The notes under the pieces were generated by a model. It saw only the letters and a list, made by a program, of their open reading frames with translations, did no database searches and was not told where the DNA came from. The position numbers and the translations under genes are program-made. Below are positions 48,100-55,948 of a stretch of 64,000 nucleotides of DNA, piece after piece (the stretch's first letter is position 1; the number at the start of each line of letters is the position of its first letter). The stretch comes from Burkholderia ambifaria (lineage in GTDB: Bacteria > Pseudomonadota > Gammaproteobacteria > Burkholderiales > Burkholderiaceae). The stretch is taken from the NCBI RefSeq assembly GCF_001443045.1, contig NZ_LKPJ01000012.1, positions 15,627 through 79,626 on the forward strand, read 5' to 3'.

Positions 48100-48440
48100 G
48101 AATGTCTCCGGTTTCGAATTCAGCCGCAGTCTAGCGCTGCGTTCTGCCGCGGACTATGACTGGAATCATATCTGGCGAACCGGCGTATCCGGTGCGCACC
48201 GCGCTTGCCAACGCAAAGGCGGTGTTGCACGGAGGCCTACTCCGGCTGGCGCAACCGAACCGGCGTGTTCTCCGCAAGCTGGCAGTCGTCGCGCCTTTCG
48301 CGAGGAAGGCCTCCCATGCCGGGCAACCTGAACCGGACACGCATCGTCGCCATCGCGGTATTGCTGGTTTCCGCCTTTGCAGCCGACCAATTCGCAATGC
48401 CGACGCATCATTGCCGCGTATCGATTGCGCCGGCCCGAAC
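48100..48440. other. Intergenic region downstream of the amidase-muramidase gene
   Basis: About 340 bp between the end of the fusion gene and the start of the His-tailed protein gene. It should hold the promoter of the latter. A forward frame at 48316 is signal-like but antisense to the fusion gene end and is not annotated. No FNR-type box is seen. Confidence 0.35.
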
Positions 48441-50819
48441 TCAGTACAGCAGGAACGCCGCCCGTTCGCGCGCGAACGCAGCATCCTGCGCAGCGACGAC
48501 GCGTTCGATGTCGTCGAGCGAGCGCCCCGCTTCCAGCATGTCGGCCACTTCGCGTGAACCGACCGACGCACGTATCGCATCGATCCGGAACTGCGCCGGA
48601 TAGCGACGGTGCAATGCCAGCGCGAGCGCCAGCCCGATCTCGCCGGGCCGCGTCGCGCCGGGCAGCCGTTCGATGCGCACGCCTTCGCACAGCCTGCCGC
48701 GATACGGCCCCTCGGCGGGCGCGAAGCGAACCGGCGAGAACGTCGCGTCGAGCCGCATCGCGCGCAGATCGTCCGCGAGGATGTGCCCGTCGATCCACGG
48801 CGCGCCGACCACGCCGAACGGCATCGCGGTGCCGCGCCCGACACTGACCGCTGCCCCCTCGACGAGCCCCGTCTCCGGATAGCGCGACAGCGCGGTGCCA
48901 TCGCGCAGGTTCGGCGATGGCGGTACCCACCCGAGACCGGTGTCGTCGAAACGCATCCCGCGCACGTAGTTCGCCATCGGCACCACGCTGAGCGCCGCGC
49001 CGATATGCAGGCGGTCGTTGAACAGCCTTGCCAGTTCGCCGAGCGTCATCCCCGGCTGGAGCGGCAATGGGTAATAGCCGGTGAACGTCGTCGGCCCGGC
49101 ATCGGCCACGGGGCCGCCGAACGCATCGCCGCCCAGCGGGTCCGGACGATCAAGCACGATCACGGGGCGATGGGCGGCAGCGGCGGCCTCGAGCGCATAG
49201 CCGAGCGTTGCCGGGTACGTGAAAAAGCGGACGCCCGCGTCTTGCAGGTCGATCACCACCACGTCGACATCGGCGAGCAGCGCGGGCGCGATTCTGCGGC
49301 GCTCGCCGTAGAGGCTGCGAACGACCACGCCGGTCGCCGCGTCGACGGTGTCGCCGAACGTCTCGTCGACGTCGGTGCCGAGCCCGTGCTCGGGCGCGAA
49401 CAGCGCGACGAGCCGCGCGCCCGGCGCCTGCGCGAGCAGGTCGACCGTGCGCCGGCCGAGCCGGTCGAAGCCGCTGCGGTTCGTGACGAGCGCAATGCGC
49501 TTGCCGGCCACGGCCGCGAAGCCGCTCGCCGCCAGCACGTCGATGCCGGCCAGCACCGGCCCGCGCGATGCCGGCAACCGGGCGGCCTGCGCGACGGCCG
49601 CCGCCATCGCGGGCACGCGCGTCGCGATCCGCGACGGTGTCAGCGGCGCGGCCCCGCTCGATACGATCCCGAGCACGAGCGCGCGCAATGGCATCGCCGT
49701 GCCGGTTTCGTCGGGATACAACCGGCTCGTCAGCACGATCGCGAAGCGGCGAGTCACAGGATCGATCCACAGCGCCGTACCCGTGTAGCCGAGGTGTTGC
49801 AGCGCGCCGACTGGCGGCAGCCGGTAGCGGTTCGCGACGAGCGGCGGCCCGACCGCCCAGCCGGGCGTGTGCAGGTCGCCTTCCGCGTCGAGCGTGGCCG
49901 GTGTCTCGAGCGCGGCAACGCCGCGCCTGCTCAGCACGCGCGCCGTGCCGAGCGCGCCACCGTTCAGCAGCATGCGCGCGAAGCGCGCCAGATCGTCCGC
50001 GCTCGCGAACAGGCCAGCGTTGCCGGCAACGCCGCCCATCGCCGCCGCGACGGGATCGTGCACGCGGCCCCGCAGCGCACGGCCATCGCGAACGACTGTG
50101 GGTGCCACGCGCGCGAGCAGCTGCGCCGTCGGCCGGAACGTGGTGCTCGTCATTCCGAGCGGCCCGAACACGTGTGCGGCGCACCACGCGTCGAGCGGCC
50201 GGTGCGACACGCGCCCGACGATCTCGCCGAGTGCCACGTAATTGACATCGCTGTAGCGCACGCGTGTGCCCGGCGACGCGACAGGCGCCATCGCGACGAT
50301 ATCGGCAAGCACGGCGGCGCGGTGGCGCAGCGCACGGGGCGACGACACGCCGGCCGGCAGCCCCGACACATGCGCGAGCAACTGGCGGATCGTGATGCCG
50401 GCCTTGCCGTGCGCGCCGAACGCGGGCCAGTAGCGCGCGGCCGGCGCGTCGAGGCTCAGCATGCCGCGCTCCGCGAGCTGCATGATCGCGACCGCGGTCG
50501 CCACCGGCTTGGTCACCGACGCGAGATCGAAGACGGTGTCGGCCGTCATCGCCTCGACGTGCTCGCCCGTCATGCGCAGGCCGCGCGCCACGCGCACCCG
50601 CACGCCGTCCGCGTCGCCCGTCACGACCACCGCGCCGGCAAGATGGCCGTCGGCGATCTCGGCGACGATCGCCTCATCGATCGCGACGGCCTGCTGCGTC
50701 GCGGCGGCCGTGTCGGGGTCCGCTTGCGAGCCGGCCGATGCAAGCGCGAACAGCAGCGCGCCGGCCAGCGCGGCAGCGCAGCGGGATCGTCGCGATCGAG
50801 CGCGTTTCACGGCATCCAT
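48441..50819 (-). CDS. Fusion of AmiE-like amidase (beta-lactamase fold) and NamZ-like exo-muramidase (DUF1343)
   Basis: A 792-residue exported protein. After a signal peptide (to about residue 33) comes a serine beta-lactamase-fold domain (about 40-390) with the catalytic SVTK motif at S101-K104 and the YSDVNY motif at Y189. A DUF1343/NamZ-type domain (about 430-790) follows, with GKRIALVTNRSGFDR, LFAPEHGLGTDVDE, DLQDAGVRFFTYP, LDRPDPLGG and a C-terminal WVPPSPNLRD. In Bacillus the separate AmiE and NamZ proteins act in turn on peptidoglycan: AmiE removes the peptide and NamZ releases terminal MurNAc. Here both are joined, so one periplasmic enzyme could do both steps. It is 115 bp from the upstream exported-protein gene. 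Confidence 0.88.
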   Translation of the reverse strand: MDAVKRARSRRSRCAAALAGALLFALASAGSQADPDTAAATQQAVAIDEAIVAEIADGHLAGAVVVTGDADGVRVRVARGLRMTGEHVEAMTADTVFDLASVTKPVATAVAIMQLAERGMLSLDAPAARYWPAFGAHGKAGITIRQLLAHVSGLPAGVSSPRALRHRAAVLADIVAMAPVASPGTRVRYSDVNYVALGEIVGRVSHRPLDAWCAAHVFGPLGMTSTTFRPTAQLLARVAPTVVRDGRALRGRVHDPVAAAMGGVAGNAGLFASADDLARFARMLLNGGALGTARVLSRRGVAALETPATLDAEGDLHTPGWAVGPPLVANRYRLPPVGALQHLGYTGTALWIDPVTRRFAIVLTSRLYPDETGTAMPLRALVLGIVSSGAAPLTPSRIATRVPAMAAAVAQAARLPASRGPVLAGIDVLAASGFAAVAGKRIALVTNRSGFDRLGRRTVDLLAQAPGARLVALFAPEHGLGTDVDETFGDTVDAATGVVVRSLYGERRRIAPALLADVDVVVIDLQDAGVRFFTYPATLGYALEAAAAAHRPVIVLDRPDPLGGDAFGGPVADAGPTTFTGYYPLPLQPGMTLGELARLFNDRLHIGAALSVVPMANYVRGMRFDDTGLGWVPPSPNLRDGTALSRYPETGLVEGAAVSVGRGTAMPFGVVGAPWIDGHILADDLRAMRLDATFSPVRFAPAEGPYRGRLCEGVRIERLPGATRPGEIGLALALALHRRYPAQFRIDAIRASVGSREVADMLEAGRSLDDIERVVAAQDAAFARERAAFLLY

Positions 50820-50934
50820 TCCTTCGTGCCGGCAGCGGCGGCGATGTCAAGCCGCGCGCGGAGGTCCGCCGCGCCGATGGCGTGAACGCAGCGCCTCGCC
50901 GGCCCTGATCGATCGTGCCCTAGCGGGCCGGCCG

Positions 50935-51396
50935 CTACTGCGGTGCGGGACACGCCGCGCACAGACGCATCGCGCCGTGCCGGTCAGGGTCATGCCAGGA
51001 AAAGCGCACGTCGACGCCCCCTCGCGCCGGGACGACGACGCGCCGGACTTCCTGGACGGCCCTGTCGTGCGCCGATACGCTATATCGCCCCGGCGGCACG
51101 CGTGCGAACAGGAACGGGCCGTTCGTGTGCACGTCGAGAATCGTCGACTTGCCGGACGACAGCGTCACGTCGACATCGGAAAGATAGTGGCCGGACTTCG
51201 ACGCGAACGTGATCCGCAGGTTGTATCGAGGGGCGACGTCGCGAAACGCGGTGACCTCGTCCTGGCCGATTCCACCGGTGATGTACGTGACACCGTTGCG
51301 TACGATCGGCTCGGGCGACGTTTCAGCCAGCGCGTTCGCGCCGACGTTCAGCAAGCAGGCTGCCAGCAGCAGCATCTTCACGGTTCGGGTCCACAT
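50935..51396 (-). CDS. Exported protein, VTY-GGIG family (second member)
   Basis: A 153-residue exported protein with signal peptide ending ALAETS. Mature N-terminus NGVTYITGGIGQDEVTAFRD matches the VTYLSGGIGSDQ segment of the protein at 40476-40910, and the next strand pairs (GHYLSDVDVTLSSG, GPFLFARVPPGRYSVSAHD) align as well, so the two are paralogues. This one has an extra C-terminal CAACP segment. The ATG at 51396 has AGGAG eight bases upstream, and an FNR-type box ends 130 bp upstream. Function unknown. Confidence 0.78.
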   Translation of the reverse strand: MWTRTVKMLLLAACLLNVGANALAETSPEPIVRNGVTYITGGIGQDEVTAFRDVAPRYNLRITFASKSGHYLSDVDVTLSSGKSTILDVHTNGPFLFARVPPGRYSVSAHDRAVQEVRRVVVPARGGVDVRFSWHDPDRHGAMRLCAACPAPQ

Positions 51397-51525
51397 CTTC
51401 ACTCTCCTGATTGAGCACGCATGGCTGCAATGCCGCCCGTCCGATCGTGGAACGTGTTGCGTGCGATGACGTCGTGCGTTCGCATCGGCGACGATGCCAG
51501 CGTCGCGCGGAACGTCGATTTCCCG

Positions 51526-51539
51526 TTGACTCAAGTCAA
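51526..51539. promoter_or_regulatory. FNR/Anr-type box
   Basis: TTGAC-TCAA-GTCAA lies 130 bp upstream of the leftward exported-protein gene and 327 bp before the rightward LRAT-like gene. Distance favours the leftward gene. Confidence 0.73.
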
Positions 51540-51865
51540 GCGCGTTCCTGTCGAAGCCGGACAAAACCGGACGGAACGCCCGCGCGACGGTGATCGCGCC
51601 CCGACTGCCGGTGCGCCCGGATGCGCCTGAAACCGGGCGGAAACGGCATCCGTGCGGCGCGATGTCCGTGATCGCTGTCAGCCGATATTGCATGGGTCGT
51701 CAGAAATTTCCGACACGGCCGCCCGACGTCGGACAGCAAGCTCAGGCCTCGCTGATTGTTCCGCTCGGCCCCGCCACCAATACTGGAGACGTGACAGGAC
51801 GCAACGCATTTCGCGGTCGGGGAGCGGTTCTTCCGCCCCGCCGCCGCAGGACCGAGGAGCTGGCG

Positions 51866-52363
51866 ATGATTGATCCGACCGCAGCGCATGCCGACGACGC
51901 CAACCTGGATGGCGAACCGCCGGTCGGCGCCCACCTCGTGACCCGCCGCCCCGGCTACCTGCATCACGGGATCTACATCGGCGACGGCAACGTGATTCAC
52001 TACGCGGGGTGGTCGCGCCATCTGAGCGGCGGCCCTGTCGAGGTCGTCACCCTCGACGGCTTCCGCGCCGGTTTCGAGCTCGCGGTGATTCGCCACGCAC
52101 GCACGCTGTACGACGGCACGGAGGCCGCACGCCGCGCGGCATCGCGCCTCGGCGAATGCCGCTACCGGCTTCTCACGAACAACTGCGAACACTTCTGCCT
52201 GTGGTGCCTGTTCGGCGTCGGGAGGAGCGAGCAGGTCGCGTCGTGTCTACGCAATCCCGCGCACGGCGTCGCGGTCGTCGTCATGCTGATCGCTTGCGTG
52301 CTGGTCGCACGGGTGCATCCGGCGATGGTCGAGCGCGAATGCCCGGCCCGGTGCGCGGCCTAG
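51866..52363 (+). CDS. LRAT-domain protein with C-terminal membrane anchor
   Basis: A 165-residue protein of the LRAT (H-rev107-like) NlpC/P60 superfamily. The catalytic triad candidates are H33/H34 in GYLHHGIYIGDG, H45 in VIHYAG and the thiol C107 in TNNCEHFCLWC. A hydrophobic tail (VAVVVMLIACVLVARV, about 142-157) would anchor it to the membrane, as in animal LRAT proteins. These enzymes transfer or hydrolyse acyl chains of lipids; the substrate here is unknown. ATG at 51866 has GAGGAG six bases upstream. Confidence 0.85.
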   Translation: MIDPTAAHADDANLDGEPPVGAHLVTRRPGYLHHGIYIGDGNVIHYAGWSRHLSGGPVEVVTLDGFRAGFELAVIRHARTLYDGTEAARRAASRLGECRYRLLTNNCEHFCLWCLFGVGRSEQVASCLRNPAHGVAVVVMLIACVLVARVHPAMVERECPARCAA

Positions 52364-52394
52364 CATCGTCCGAACCGCCGCCGCTCACAGCCCT

Positions 52395-52583
52395 TCACCC
52401 GCGGCCGCGCAAGACGGCGCGCGCATACCCCCAACGTTTCGCCTGCGCGATCGCGATGCGGATCGCGCTGCCCTCGGTACGCCCCTGCCGCAGCAACGCG
52501 TTGGCAATCTCGATCGCCTTGCCGCGAACCGGCGGCGGCAGATTCCGCATCGACGGCGGATAACGTTCGTCAGTCCATGGCAT
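52395..52583 (-). CDS. Small conserved protein, YdaT/DUF2188-like
   Basis: A 62-residue basic protein, MPWTDERYPPSMRNLPPPVR and KAIEIANALLRQGRTEG followed by AIRIAIAQAKRWG. This pattern is shared with a widespread small family of unknown function (YdaT-like). ATG at 52583. Located at the end of a leftward run of genes that begins with pfkB; convergent with the LRAT-like gene. Confidence 0.75.
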   Translation of the reverse strand: MPWTDERYPPSMRNLPPPVRGKAIEIANALLRQGRTEGSAIRIAIAQAKRWGYARAVLRGRG

Positions 52584-52614
52584 GGTCGATGCGTCCCGGA
52601 CAGGATCGTGCCGG

Positions 52615-53871
52615 TCAGCGCGGCAACGCGGCAGGATCGTAGCGATTGCGCGGGTTCCACAGCATCCAGCCGTCCGTGCCCGCCGCGTCGGCGGCGTCGA
52701 CCTGCGCGCGAATCTCGTCGGCGTCGAACGGCCGACGATCGAACGCATAGTCGCGAAACGCCTGGAGCCACGGCCGAAACCGGACGCCGTCCAGTCCGGT
52801 CCGGCGCTTCGCCTCGGCCAGCGACCGCGAAACGATCTCGCCCGGATGTTCGGTCGGCTTCCGGCAGCCCGGCAGACCCCATGTGAAGCCGGATGGATAC
52901 AGCATCGGCGACACGTAGTCGACGACCGATCCGAGCGCGTCGAGTCGCTGCCCGATCGCGGTGTCGTCGGCGTTCCAGCAGACGTACCCGAAGATATCGG
53001 CCGACACGTAGAGGTTGTACGGCCGCAGCCGTTCGCGCGCGCCGGTCAGGAATCCGGTGATCGCCGCGACCCGGTTGGCCTCGGTATTGGGCTCGGCGAA
53101 CCGGAGACCGTTGGCGTCGGGAAACCGCAGGTAGTCGAACTGGATTTCGTCGAAGCCCATCCGGGCAGCCTCTTCGGCGACGTCGTAATTGTGTTGCCAC
53201 GCCGCACGCGAGGTCGGGTCGATCCAGCGCTGATGCTCGCGGTCCTGCCAGATCTCGCCGGCTGCATCGCGCACGGCCCACTCGGGGTGGGCGCGCGCCA
53301 GCGGATCGTCCTTGAACACGACGATGCGGGCAATCAGGTAAAGACCGCGCGCATGGAACGTCCGCAGCAGGTCCGTGAGATCGGGGGGATGAACGATTGC
53401 GCCCGACACGTTGTTCGCCGCCCCGGAGATTTCGCGCGCCAGGCTGCGATAGGGCGTCACGCCGCTGTCGCCCTTCACGTCGATCACCAGCGCGTTGACC
53501 GCGGTCGCGTCCTGCAAGGACAGTGCGGCCTCGCGCAGCGTGCGGTCGGCGACGCCGTAAGCGGACAGATAGACCGCTTTCGGGCGCACCGGTGTCATGC
53601 GGATCGTATGCGCGACGTCGGCCGGCGTCAGCGTGATTTCGGTTCGCGCATAGCCCGGCGCACGTACGCTCACGCGTGTACCCGTCGCGTCGAGTTCCAG
53701 TGAAAACGTGCCGGCGCGATCCGCGGTCCGGTTCACGCCCGGCGCGTGGCCGATCGCGCCGGCCAGCGGATGCCCGTTCGCGGCATCGACGACCGTGATC
53801 GTGACCGGCGCCGCCCGGGCGGCGACACCGGCGAGCAACACGAGCAGGCAGACGATCAGGCGCTCAATCAC
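52615..53871 (-). CDS. Exported glycoside-hydrolase-like protein (DUF4015)
   Basis: A 418-residue exported protein: signal peptide to about residue 20, a carboxypeptidase-regulatory-like domain (22-92, VTITVVDAANGHPLAG), then a TIM-barrel-type domain (about 97-400) with AVYLSAYGVAD, VNALVIDVKGDSG, RWIDPTSRAAWQHN, FDEIQFDYLRFPD and DYVSPMLYPSGF. The Asp/Glu motifs on strand ends match the DUF4015/GHL family. Overlap of eight bases with the upstream deacetylase gene suggests the two act on the same polysaccharide. Confidence 0.85.
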   Translation of the reverse strand: MIERLIVCLLVLLAGVAARAAPVTITVVDAANGHPLAGAIGHAPGVNRTADRAGTFSLELDATGTRVSVRAPGYARTEITLTPADVAHTIRMTPVRPKAVYLSAYGVADRTLREAALSLQDATAVNALVIDVKGDSGVTPYRSLAREISGAANNVSGAIVHPPDLTDLLRTFHARGLYLIARIVVFKDDPLARAHPEWAVRDAAGEIWQDREHQRWIDPTSRAAWQHNYDVAEEAARMGFDEIQFDYLRFPDANGLRFAEPNTEANRVAAITGFLTGARERLRPYNLYVSADIFGYVCWNADDTAIGQRLDALGSVVDYVSPMLYPSGFTWGLPGCRKPTEHPGEIVSRSLAEAKRRTGLDGVRFRPWLQAFRDYAFDRRPFDADEIRAQVDAADAAGTDGWMLWNPRNRYDPAALPR

Positions 53872-54661
53872 GGCTTCCTCCGGCGGTTCGCAGCAATCCG
53901 TTCATGCATCGTGTGTCGCAGGCATCCGTCATCAGATAGCGTGGCAGCGCCATGGCCGGGTCCGTGCGCCGCACGGGGTGCGCGTCGAGCGTGAACGCCG
54001 CGACGTAGCCTTCGTCAGCGGCCAGCTGGTCGGCCTGAGCATCATGGACGCCGAACGGCCAGGCCAGCAGCCTGACCGGCTGGCCGGTCTCGGACTCGAG
54101 CCGTTCGCGGGACCGGCGCAACTGGAACGACACGAAGCGCCGGTAGTCGTCCGGCGTCAGCCGGGCGCGCTCGGTGCGGAAATTCGGATGCCAGTACGTG
54201 TGCGACTCGATGTCGAACCCACCGGCGCGTCCGAGTGCGCGCAACTGGTCCCACGTCATCGCATAGCTGGCGTTGGAGACGGCCGACGGATAGATGAACA
54301 GCGTGACCGGCACCGGATGCGTCGCCAGCAGCGGACGCAGCACGTCGTAGACGGAGCGGTGACCGTCGTCGACGGTGATCGCGACCGCCCGCGCCGGCAC
54401 CGCCTCCGTCTCGCCGCCATGCCAGCGCACGACGTCGGCGAGCGGCACGATGCGATAGCCGTTCGCCTCGATCGCCTGCAGCTGGTTGCGAAACGTTTCG
54501 GTGCGCACCGTCATCGAATCCAGGCGCGCCTCGGCGAACCGGTGGTAGACCAGGATCAGCACACGCGGCTGCGGTGGAGGAACGACGGTCGCGACGTCGG
54601 CGGACGAAACCGGCGGCATGCACGACAGCAGGAGCAGGCAGGCGATCAGGCGAAAGGCCAT
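53864..54661 (-). CDS. Polysaccharide deacetylase lipoprotein
   Basis: A 265-residue lipoprotein (lipobox LLSC at about residues 11-14) of the NodB family. Motif 1 AITVDDGHRSVY has the catalytic DD pair, and motif 2 ESHTYWHPNF gives SHTxxH with the two zinc-binding histidines, so it should be active, probably as an N-acetylglucosamine-polymer deacetylase like the N-terminal half of PgaB. The next gene encodes a glycoside-hydrolase-like domain as in the second half of PgaB, but the two are separate proteins here. The ATG at 54661 has GAGG six bases upstream. Confidence 0.87.
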   Translation of the reverse strand: MAFRLIACLLLLSCMPPVSSADVATVVPPPQPRVLILVYHRFAEARLDSMTVRTETFRNQLQAIEANGYRIVPLADVVRWHGGETEAVPARAVAITVDDGHRSVYDVLRPLLATHPVPVTLFIYPSAVSNASYAMTWDQLRALGRAGGFDIESHTYWHPNFRTERARLTPDDYRRFVSFQLRRSRERLESETGQPVRLLAWPFGVHDAQADQLAADEGYVAAFTLDAHPVRRTDPAMALPRYLMTDACDTRCMNGLLRTAGGSRD

Positions 54662-54779
54662 GGCGGTCCTCGTGGAAAGACTGCCCCATTTTTTGCGATC
54701 GCGGCGCGGATACCGCTGAGCCAGATCAACGATCGATCGCGCATCGACGAGATCGCGCACGCGTCGGGCCGCCTGCGCG

Positions 54780-55715
54780 TCAGCTTGCCTGCGCAACCAG
54801 TTCGGCGTGAATCCGCTCGACGTCGTCGCGCGTGCACAGCGCCGTGCCGGGATGCTCGACCGACGCAGCCGATGCGGCCAGCGCGTAGCGGCACGCATCG
54901 TCGAACGGCACGCCGCGCGCCAGCGCCCAGACCATGCCGCCGACGAAACTGTCGCCCGCCCCGACCGTGCTGCATACCGCGGCCGGCCTGCCGGGCAGGC
55001 GCAGCGTGCGATCGCGCGTGACGACCCATGCGCCGCGCGCGCCCAGCGTCAACGCGACGATGTCGGCCCGCCCCTGCTCCACGAGCTCGCTCGCCTTCCG
55101 GCATGCCGACGTGTCGTCGAGCGTTTCTCCGGCCAGCGCGCTCAATTCGCCGAGACTGGGCTTCACGAGATGAACGCCGGCCTCGAGGGCCGCCTGCAGC
55201 GCGCGGCCCGCCGCATCGACGACGACCCGGCTGCCCCTTGCGCGGGCCTCCCGCGCAAGCGTTGCATAGAGGTCGTCCGGCGCGCCGGGCGGCAGGCTGC
55301 CGCTCAACACGAGATAGCGCGGCACCGGTTGCAGCGCTTCGATGCGGGCCGCGCAATCGCGCCACTCGGCCTGCGTGACCAGCGGACCCGGCATCAGGAA
55401 ACGGTATTCGCGCCCGGTCGAGGTCTCGGTCACGCAGACGTTCTCGCGCGTCTCGCCGGCGATCGGGATTCGCACGCTCGGCAGGTGCTCGGCCTCGAGC
55501 AACCGGGTCAATACGTCGCCGGTCGGCCCGCCGGCCAGGTACAGCGCGACGCAGTCGCCCCCGAGCCGGTGAATGGTCCGGGCGACGTTGATCCCGCCGC
55601 CGCCGGGGTCGCGCCGCGGCCGCGCGCAGCGCAGCTTGTGCGTGTCGACGATGCGCTCGACCGACGTCGCGACGTCGACGGCCGGATTCAATGTGACGGT
55701 AACGATATCGGTCAT
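54780..55715 (-). CDS. pfkB: PfkB-family sugar kinase (6-phosphofructokinase 2-like)
   Basis: A 311-residue ribokinase-fold kinase with TVTLNPAVDVATSV, the substrate-binding PGGGGINVARTIHRLGG and the ATP/anion-hole GAGDSFVGGMVWAL (aspartate catalytic base). It resembles E. coli PfkB and FruK; the pattern LSGSLPPG fits. It would push fructose-6-phosphate into glycolysis, useful for fermentative growth. The FNR-type box at 55844 ends 129 bp upstream and is shared with the divergent ribonucleotide reductase. Confidence 0.87.
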   Translation of the reverse strand: MTDIVTVTLNPAVDVATSVERIVDTHKLRCARPRRDPGGGGINVARTIHRLGGDCVALYLAGGPTGDVLTRLLEAEHLPSVRIPIAGETRENVCVTETSTGREYRFLMPGPLVTQAEWRDCAARIEALQPVPRYLVLSGSLPPGAPDDLYATLAREARARGSRVVVDAAGRALQAALEAGVHLVKPSLGELSALAGETLDDTSACRKASELVEQGRADIVALTLGARGAWVVTRDRTLRLPGRPAAVCSTVGAGDSFVGGMVWALARGVPFDDACRYALAASAASVEHPGTALCTRDDVERIHAELVAQAS

Positions 55716-55843
55716 GGCACGTAGCTCGCAGTCGATGGCACGCGCGATCCGCCGGCTTGCGCGACGGACGCCGGCGCGGCGATGCCCGGCAACCGGGGCG
55801 TGCCGGCCGTGGCTCCACCTTACGTTCGACGCCGGTCGCGGCG

Positions 55844-55857
55844 TTGACGCCCGTCAA
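55844..55857. promoter_or_regulatory. FNR/Anr-type box between pfkB and ribonucleotide reductase
   Basis: TTGAC-GCCC-GTCAA sits in the divergent gap, 91 bp from the reductase start at 55949 and 128 bp from pfkB, so it could activate both when oxygen is low. Confidence 0.77.
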
Positions 55858-55948
55858 GCGATGCCGCGAAGGCGCCCGATTGCGCTCGATCAACGCCTCG
55901 ACCAGGCAGGCTCTTACAGTGAATCATTCGTCGCCGCCGAGCCCCGCC

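Noticed and set aside
48316..48603. A forward frame with a signal-like N-terminus (MPGNLNRTRIVAIAVLLVSA) after an AAGG site.
   Set aside because: Its second half is antisense to the end of the amidase-muramidase gene, and it resembles no family; probably chance in GC-rich DNA.
48609..50885. A 758-codon forward frame opposite the amidase-muramidase gene.
   Set aside because: Very Arg/His-rich, without a domain, and exactly antisense to a gene with two recognised domains.
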